Positions 49,392 to 54,505 of a stretch of 54,505 bases of DNA are shown here, piece after piece. The stretch is from an uncultured Lachnospiraceae bacterium. GTDB lineage: Bacteria > Bacillota > Clostridia > Lachnospirales > Lachnospiraceae. The position numbers and the translations under genes are program-made. Below the pieces are notes generated by a model that worked only from the letters and a program-made list of their open reading frames with translations, ran no database searches and was not told the DNA's origin. The stretch is from assembly GCA_900539175.1 (NCBI GenBank), contig UQAW01000019.1, positions 1 to 54,505 on the forward strand, written 5' to 3'. How positions within the stretch are numbered: the first letter of the stretch is position 1; each line of letters begins with the position of its first letter.

Positions 49392-49928
49392 ATGGCAAAA
49401 TATAGAAAATTGGGCAGAACTTCTGACCAGAGAAAAGCGTTACTTAGAAATCAGGTTACAAATCTGTTATATCATGGGAAAATCCGTACAACAGAGACCA
49501 AAGCAAAAGAAATCCGCAAGATCGCAGAGAGTATGATCGCTATGGCAGTACGTGAAAAAGACAACTATGAGACTGTAACTGTTACAGCAAAAGTAGCCAA
49601 GAAAGATTCCGATGGCAAGAGAGTAAAAGAAGTTGTAGATGGTAAGAAAGTTACCGTTTACGATGAAGTGCAGAAAGAGATCAAGAAAGATGCTCCTTCC
49701 AGACTTCATGCTCGTCGTCAGATGATGAAAGTATTTTATCCTGTTACTGAAGTTCCGAAGGAGAACAAAGGTAAGAAGAAAAATACGAAAGAAGTTGATA
49801 TGGTTGCTAAAATGTTTGATGAGATTGCTCCAAAGTATGCAGATCGCAATGGTGGTTATACCCGTATCGTGAAGATTGGACCGCGTAAAGGTGACGCTGC
49901 TATGGAAGTTCTGATCGAGTTAGTTTAA
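49392..49928 (+). CDS. rplQ: 50S ribosomal protein L17, extended form
   Basis: The N-terminus (MAKYRKLGRTSDQRKALLRN) and the end (GGYTRIVKIGPRKGDAAMEVLIEL) are typical L17, but the protein has 178 residues, versus roughly 115-130 in most bacteria. Lys-rich insertions of about 30 residues lie near 70-100 (KKDSDGKRVKEVVDGKK) and a shorter one near 128-140 (ENKGKKKNTKE). ATG 49392 follows TGGAGG. Last gene of the alpha block, before a terminator. Confidence 0.93.
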   Translation: MAKYRKLGRTSDQRKALLRNQVTNLLYHGKIRTTETKAKEIRKIAESMIAMAVREKDNYETVTVTAKVAKKDSDGKRVKEVVDGKKVTVYDEVQKEIKKDAPSRLHARRQMMKVFYPVTEVPKENKGKKKNTKEVDMVAKMFDEIAPKYADRNGGYTRIVKIGPRKGDAAMEVLIELV

Positions 49929-50000
49929 TCTGATTTAACTGTTTGATGCGTCAGGTGCGTTTCAGAATATCATAGTTTTAAAAAAGAATTTTTATGTTCA

Positions 50001-50049
50001 GGGAGTAAATACTGTCAGAAGTTGTTTGGCAGGATTTGCTCCCTTTTTT
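50001..50049 (+). terminator. terminator of the ribosomal cluster
   Basis: GGGAGTAAAT pairs with ATTTGCTCCC, followed by six T. Confidence 0.85.
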
Positions 50050-50056
50050 ATGACTC

Positions 50057-50085
50057 TTGCATCTTACATTAAAATAATGTAAAAT
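50057..50085 (+). promoter_or_regulatory. promoter for the lipid kinase
   Basis: TTGCAT, 17 bases, TAAAAT, 34 bases before the start codon. Confidence 0.6.
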
Positions 50086-50119
50086 GAGCGGAGAGTATAC
50101 AATTCAAGGAGTGTATAGG

Positions 50120-51025
50120 ATGGAAAAAAAGAAGCTGCTGTTCATATTTAATCCAAAAGCGGGGAAGGGTCAGATACGTACAAAGTTGTATGATATTATA
50201 GATATCTTTGTAAAGGGTGGATATGAGGTAATTACACATCCGACACAGGGAGTGCAGGATGGATATCAAAAGACAAAAGAATTGGCGGGAGAAGTGGATC
50301 TGGTGGTCTGCAGCGGCGGTGACGGGACTCTTGACGAGGTTGTGACCGGTTTGATGGAGGCGGAGGTGCAGGTGCCTCTGGGATATATTCCGGCAGGCAG
50401 CACCAATGATTTTGCTAACAGTCTGAAGATTTCCAAAAATATGGTACAGGCGGCTCGGGATATTATAGAAGGGCATCTGTATTCCTGTGATGTGGGTGTT
50501 TTCAATACGACGAACTTTATATACATAGCAGCCTTTGGACTGTTTACAGATGTATCTTACGAGACGGATCAGCATTTGAAAAATGTGTTGGGTCATCTTG
50601 CATATCTCTTAGAAGGAACAAAACGTATTTTCAATGTTCCCACGTATTGGCTGAAAATCTATGCGAATGGTCAGACGTTGGAGGGAGAATATATTTATGG
50701 GATGATTACGAATGCACGTTCTGTGGGAGGCTTTAAGCATATCATAGGGCCGGGTGTGGAGATGAATGACGGGTTATTTGAGGTGACGCTGATTAGAAAG
50801 CCGAGAAACCCATTAGAGCTGAATGAAATTATAACTTCACTGTTAAATGCTGTGGACCAGACCGACTTGATTGATAATTTTAAGACGGATTGTATAAAAA
50901 TTGAATCGGAGTTGGGGATTGCATGGACATTGGATGGAGAATTTGGCGGTGTACATGAGGTAGTGCAGATTGAAACAAGAAAACATGCCCTTGATCTGGT
51001 TATCAATCAGAAGAATCTGAGCTAA
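50120..51025 (+). CDS. YegS/DagK-family lipid kinase
   Basis: A 301-residue cytoplasmic, membrane-associated diacylglycerol kinase-type enzyme that phosphorylates a lipid such as diacylglycerol, likely recycling lipid from polymer synthesis. The nucleotide-binding FNPKAGKGQ near the start, the catalytic CSGGDGTLDEVVTGL and PAGSTNDFANSL match DgkB/YegS. ATG 50120 lies behind AAGGAG; an in-frame start at 50084 overlaps the promoter. The exact lipid substrate cannot be told. Confidence 0.88.
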   Translation: MEKKKLLFIFNPKAGKGQIRTKLYDIIDIFVKGGYEVITHPTQGVQDGYQKTKELAGEVDLVVCSGGDGTLDEVVTGLMEAEVQVPLGYIPAGSTNDFANSLKISKNMVQAARDIIEGHLYSCDVGVFNTTNFIYIAAFGLFTDVSYETDQHLKNVLGHLAYLLEGTKRIFNVPTYWLKIYANGQTLEGEYIYGMITNARSVGGFKHIIGPGVEMNDGLFEVTLIRKPRNPLELNEIITSLLNAVDQTDLIDNFKTDCIKIESELGIAWTLDGEFGGVHEVVQIETRKHALDLVINQKNLS

Positions 51026-51041
51026 ACGGTAAAGATTTTAG

Positions 51042-51070
51042 TTGGCAAAAATGCTGAATTGCGTTATAAT
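51042..51070 (+). promoter_or_regulatory. promoter for fba
   Basis: TTGGCA, 17 bases, TATAAT, about 100 bases upstream of the start codon. Confidence 0.65.
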
Positions 51071-51168
51071 TAGTACAGCCGTACATGAATGCGGACATAG
51101 AAATCGTGATTCCCGTTTTTGGAAGAAGACGAGGCGTTGAAAATCATCTATTTAGGAGGGAAAGACCA

Positions 51169-52032
51169 ATGTTAGTATCAGCAAAAGAAATGTTACAGAA
51201 AGCAAAAGCAGGTCATTATGCAGTAGGTCAGTTCAACATTAACAATCTGGAGTGGACAAAGGCTATTCTGCTTACTGCTGAGGAGTTAAAATCTCCGGTT
51301 ATCCTGGGAGTTTCTGAAGGCGCAGGAAAATATATGACAGGATTTAAGACAGTTGCAGACATGGTAAAGGCTATGATCGAAGGATTGAATATCACTGTTC
51401 CGGTTGCACTGCATCTGGATCACGGCACATATGACGGATGCTATAAGTGCATTGAAGCAGGATTTTCATCCATCATGTTTGACGGTTCTCATTATCCAAT
51501 CGATGAAAATGTTGCAAAGACAAAAGAACTGGTTCAGGTTTGTGCAGAGAAAGGTCTGTCTCTGGAAGCTGAAGTAGGTTCCATCGGTGGAGAAGAAGAT
51601 GGAGTTGTGGGTGCCGGTGAGTGTGCAGATCCTCAGGAGTGCAAGATGATTGCAGATCTTGGCGTTGATATGTTGGCAGCAGGAATTGGTAATATTCATG
51701 GAAAATATCCTGCAAACTGGGCAGGATTAAGTTTCGAGACTCTGGATGCAATCCAGCAGCTGACCGGAGAAATGCCTTTGGTACTTCATGGTGGTACAGG
51801 TATTCCGGAAGATATGATCAAGAAGGCAATTGATCTCGGTGTTTCTAAGATCAATGTAAATACAGAGTGCCAGTTGTCTTTCGCAGCAGCTACCCGCGAA
51901 TACATTGAAGCTGGTAAAGATCAGCAGGGCAAGGGCTATGATCCACGTAAACTTCTGGCTCCTGGCACAGAAGCTATCAAAGCAACTGTGAAAGAGAAGA
52001 TGGAATTGTTCGGATCTGTTGGGAAAGCCTGA
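51169..52032 (+). CDS. fba: class II fructose-bisphosphate aldolase
   Basis: Zinc-dependent glycolytic enzyme splitting fructose 1,6-bisphosphate into two triose phosphates. The 287-residue protein has the zinc ligands in ALHLDHGTYDGCYK, the glycine-rich EVGSIGGEEDGVVG, GNIHGKYP and LVLHGGTGIPEDMIKKAI, and the phosphate-binding SKINVNTECQ. ATG 51169 is preceded by AGGAGG; the longer frame from 51085 would cover the leader. Normal for the bacterial class IIB type; gatY/kbaY-type tagatose aldolases are close relatives. Confidence 0.95.
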   Translation: MLVSAKEMLQKAKAGHYAVGQFNINNLEWTKAILLTAEELKSPVILGVSEGAGKYMTGFKTVADMVKAMIEGLNITVPVALHLDHGTYDGCYKCIEAGFSSIMFDGSHYPIDENVAKTKELVQVCAEKGLSLEAEVGSIGGEEDGVVGAGECADPQECKMIADLGVDMLAAGIGNIHGKYPANWAGLSFETLDAIQQLTGEMPLVLHGGTGIPEDMIKKAIDLGVSKINVNTECQLSFAAATREYIEAGKDQQGKGYDPRKLLAPGTEAIKATVKEKMELFGSVGKA

Positions 52033-52203
52033 GTAATAAAAGTTGTGCGTTTTGCTTAATATCCTGACATAATTTTAGAGGATTTAGATAAAAGCACGAA
52101 ATGTTGGAGAGAGCACAAAAACAACTTGCGTTTTTGAGAATTTTGCGGTATCTTAATATCAGTTGGAAAAATCAATTCCATATATGCGTATGAGATGATA
52201 GAC

Positions 52204-52240
52204 AAGGGCGTTCTACTAATGGTGTGGAATGCCCTTTTTT
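52204..52240 (+). terminator. terminator or attenuator before glnN
   Basis: AAGGGCGTTC pairs with GGAATGCCCTT, followed by six T. It lies between fba and the glutamine synthetase start. Possible boxes TTGCGT (about 52127) and TATCTT, 17 bases apart, lie upstream, in which case this hairpin would be inside the glnN leader. Confidence 0.7.
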
Positions 52241-52298
52241 ATCGCAGGAAGTGAAACAGATATCATATGCAAATTTCAGGGAGAGGAAAGGAAAGAAT

Positions 52299-54413
52299 AT
52301 GGGAGAATTTGTAAACGCAGCAGAAATCTTTGGCGAAAACGTATTTAATGATGCAGTTATGCAGGAACGTCTTCCGAAAAAGGTTTATAAGAAACTGAAA
52401 GAAACCATCGAAAAAGGCGAGGAATTGGATCTGGCAACTGCCGATGTGATTGCTCATGAGATGAAAGAGTGGGCGATTGAGAAAGGTGCAACTCACTATA
52501 CCCACTGGTTCCAGCCGCTGACCGGATTTACCGCAGAGAAACATGATTCATTTATTACCGCTCCGAATTCAGACGGAAAGGTATTGATGAGTTTTTCTGG
52601 GAAAGAATTGATTAAAGGTGAGCCGGATGCTTCTTCCTTCCCTTCAGGTGGACTTCGTGCTACTTTTGAGGCGAGAGGTTACACAGCATGGGATTGTACT
52701 TCACCGGCGTTTGTTCGTCAGGATGCAGCAGGTGCTACTCTTTGTATACCTACCGCTTTTTGCTCCTATACAGGGGAGGCGTTGGATCAGAAAACACCGT
52801 TGCTTCGTTCGATGGAGGCAATCAACATACAGTCTTTACGTCTGCTGAAATTATTTGGAAACACAACATCTAAGAAAGTAACACCATCGGTTGGACCGGA
52901 ACAGGAGTATTTCCTGGTTGACAGTGAGAAATTCCTTCAGAGAAAAGATTTGATCTATACCGGACGTACCTTGTTTGGTGCTATGCCTCCGAAAGGACAG
53001 GAGATGGATGATCATTACTTTGGTACGATTCGCCAGAGAATTGCAGGCTTTATGAAGGATGTTAACATTGAACTGTGGAAATTAGGTGTGTCGGCGAAAA
53101 CACAGCATAATGAGGTTGCACCAGCACAGCATGAGTTGGCACCGATCTATGCGGAGGCAAATATTGCTGTCGATCATAATCAGCTTGTGATGCAGACCTT
53201 GAAAAGGGTTGCCTGCCAGCATGGTATGAAATGTCTTCTTCATGAGAAACCATTTGCAGGTGTGAATGGTTCCGGTAAGCATAATAACTGGTCTATCACA
53301 ACAGACGACGGCATCAATCTGTTAGAGCCGGGTAAAACACCCCATGAGAATATTCAGTTCTTATTGGTACTTAGCTGTATTATCAGTGCAGTTGATAAAC
53401 ATGCAGGTCTTCTTCGTGAATCAGCAGCGGATCCAGGAAATGATCATCGTCTGGGAGCAAATGAAGCCCCGCCGGCAATTATTTCTATCTTCCTTGGCGA
53501 TCAGTTGGAAGATGTGGTTGAACAGCTGATCAGCACAGGAAATGCAACCAGCAGTAAGAAGAGCGGGGTTCTTTCCACCGGTGTAAGTACGCTGCCTGAT
53601 CTTATGAAGGATGCAACAGACCGTAACCGTACTTCACCGTTTGCATTTACCGGCAATAAGTTCGAATTCCGTATGGTAGGTTCCAGGGACTCAATTGGAA
53701 GCCCGAATACGGTATTGAATACGATTGTTGCAGAAGCATTTTGCGATGCATGTGATGAGCTGGAAGCGGCGGATGATTTCGCAACTGCAGTTCACAATCT
53801 GATTAAGAAAAACTTAAGTGAGCATCAGAGAGTTATTTTTAATGGCAACGGTTACTCTGATGAATGGGTGGAAGAGGCTGAGAGAAGAGGTCTTCCAAAC
53901 ATCAAATCTATGGTAGAGGCAATTCCGGAACTGACAAAAGAGGAAAACGTTGTGATGTTTGAGAAATTCGGCGTATTCACAAAGGCAGAGCTTGAGTCAC
54001 GTGCGGAAGTTAAATATGAGAATTACGCTAAGACAATCAATATCGAAGCAAAAGCGATGATTGATATTGCAGCAAAGCAGATTGTACCTGCAGTGATTAA
54101 ATATGCGAAATCTCTGGCAGATTCCGTAAATGCGATTAAGGCGGCAGGTATTGAGGAAGTAAGTGTAGAGACAGAGCTTTTGGCTGAGACATCTGCGCTC
54201 CTGAAAGAAACACAGGTTGCATTGAAGAATTTGATTGATACGGATGCAAAAGCGTGCGGTATGGAAGATGGTGCTGCACAGGCGGCGTTCTATCATGATG
54301 AGGTGATGAAGGCTATGAGCGAACTCCGTGCTCCGGTAGATAAACTGGAGATGATTGTTGATAAGGAGATGTGGCCGATGCCGTCTTATGGAGATCTGAT
54401 CTTTGAAGTGTAA
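52299..54413 (+). CDS. glnN: glutamine synthetase type III
   Basis: ATP-dependent ligation of ammonia to glutamate. At 704 residues it belongs to the large GSIII (GlnN) class found in Bacteroidetes, cyanobacteria and clostridia, not the 440-residue GSI. FPSGGLRATFEARGYTAWD, VGPEQEYFLVD, the catalytic NEVAPAQHELAPIYAEANIA, NGSGKHNNWSI and NRTSPFAFTGNKFEFRMVGS are typical. ATG 52299 follows GAGAGGAAAGG; the 52224 frame start would run through the terminator. Helical, Ala/Glu-rich C-terminus. Confidence 0.95.
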   Translation: MGEFVNAAEIFGENVFNDAVMQERLPKKVYKKLKETIEKGEELDLATADVIAHEMKEWAIEKGATHYTHWFQPLTGFTAEKHDSFITAPNSDGKVLMSFSGKELIKGEPDASSFPSGGLRATFEARGYTAWDCTSPAFVRQDAAGATLCIPTAFCSYTGEALDQKTPLLRSMEAINIQSLRLLKLFGNTTSKKVTPSVGPEQEYFLVDSEKFLQRKDLIYTGRTLFGAMPPKGQEMDDHYFGTIRQRIAGFMKDVNIELWKLGVSAKTQHNEVAPAQHELAPIYAEANIAVDHNQLVMQTLKRVACQHGMKCLLHEKPFAGVNGSGKHNNWSITTDDGINLLEPGKTPHENIQFLLVLSCIISAVDKHAGLLRESAADPGNDHRLGANEAPPAIISIFLGDQLEDVVEQLISTGNATSSKKSGVLSTGVSTLPDLMKDATDRNRTSPFAFTGNKFEFRMVGSRDSIGSPNTVLNTIVAEAFCDACDELEAADDFATAVHNLIKKNLSEHQRVIFNGNGYSDEWVEEAERRGLPNIKSMVEAIPELTKEENVVMFEKFGVFTKAELESRAEVKYENYAKTINIEAKAMIDIAAKQIVPAVIKYAKSLADSVNAIKAAGIEEVSVETELLAETSALLKETQVALKNLIDTDAKACGMEDGAAQAAFYHDEVMKAMSELRAPVDKLEMIVDKEMWPMPSYGDLIFEV

Positions 54414-54445
54414 GAAGAACTTTTATAAAAATCAGAATCTATATG

Positions 54446-54505
54446 ATACCAGGGTCAAAAGGTTATGCGTTTCATGCTTGCATGAAAAAGCATGACTTTG
54501 GGACC
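54446..54505 (+). repeat. dispersed palindromic repeat, copy 3, cut by window end
   Basis: ATACCAGGGTCAAAA, then the GCATGCTTGCATGAAAAAGCATGACTTTGGGACC-type hairpin, nearly identical to 5041-5100. The remainder lies beyond the window. Confidence 0.7.

Noticed and set aside
5041..54505. CRISPR array from the repeated GCATG hairpins
   Set aside because: Copies are tens of kilobases apart with no regular spacers and no cas genes.

Overview
The window comes from a low-to-mid GC, spore-forming Firmicute, most likely a Lachnospiraceae (Clostridium cluster XIVa) gut commensal. The clues are the spoIIA-sigF and spoVA sporulation genes, a murB-rapZ-whiA-HPr-like cluster, a clostridial order for the S10/spc/alpha ribosomal protein genes with rpsD inside the alpha block, a GlnN-type glutamine synthetase and a class II aldolase. 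Nearly everything lies on the + strand; only a PAP2 phosphatase and an acetyltransferase are on the - strand. No tRNA, rRNA, CRISPR array, transposase or integrase was seen.

Layout. 1-4946: valS behind the last hairpin of its leader, then an LTA-synthase-like sulfatase. 4947-8334: a dispersed palindromic repeat, folC, a 54-residue unknown and a zinc-ribbon/TPR membrane protein. 8354-17352: the spoIIAA-spoIIAB-sigF operon behind a SigH-like promoter, then spoVAA-AB-AC behind a SigG-like promoter. The series is interrupted by two glycogen-debranching genes and resumes with spoVAD-spoVAE. 17394-21335: tcdA, murB, rapZ, whiA and a Crh/HPr-like gene, closed by a bidirectional terminator. 21375-23028: the two minus-strand genes. 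23047-24423: a second copy of the repeat and a membrane protein that looks like a type I signal peptidase stripped of its catalytic residues. 24523-49928: the ribosomal protein supercluster from rpsJ to rplQ with secY, adk, map, a KOW protein and infA. 50001-54505: a lipid kinase, fba, glnN and the start of a third repeat copy.

The standout is 37753-46430. Between infA and rpmJ, which are normally neighbours, sits an AT-rich island of about 8.5 kb that looks like a complete biosynthetic cluster for a ribosomally made, post-translationally modified peptide (RiPP). It holds two 27-residue precursor genes too short for ordinary ORF calling, sharing the core LGCFxAGxPIAGCFxLGW. With them are a BcrA-type ABC ATPase and permease (likely self-protection), a CPBP-family membrane protease homologue, an ABC exporter without a peptidase domain, an AgrA/AgrC-like LytTR regulator and GHKL kinase, and a radical SAM/SPASM maturase. 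The cores contain no Ser or Thr, so lanthionine chemistry is excluded; a radical-SAM thioether or other carbon crosslink, sensed and autoinduced through the two-component system, is the best reading. The island is preceded by a 300-bp imperfect palindrome with two apical hairpins and no reading frame, which I cannot assign to a known class.

Other points to follow up: an HPr-like protein with Glu in place of His15, the glycogen genes splitting spoVA, and several structured spacers inside the ribosomal operon that may be autoregulatory RNA elements. Promoter, terminator and RNA-structure calls are by eye and were not computed.
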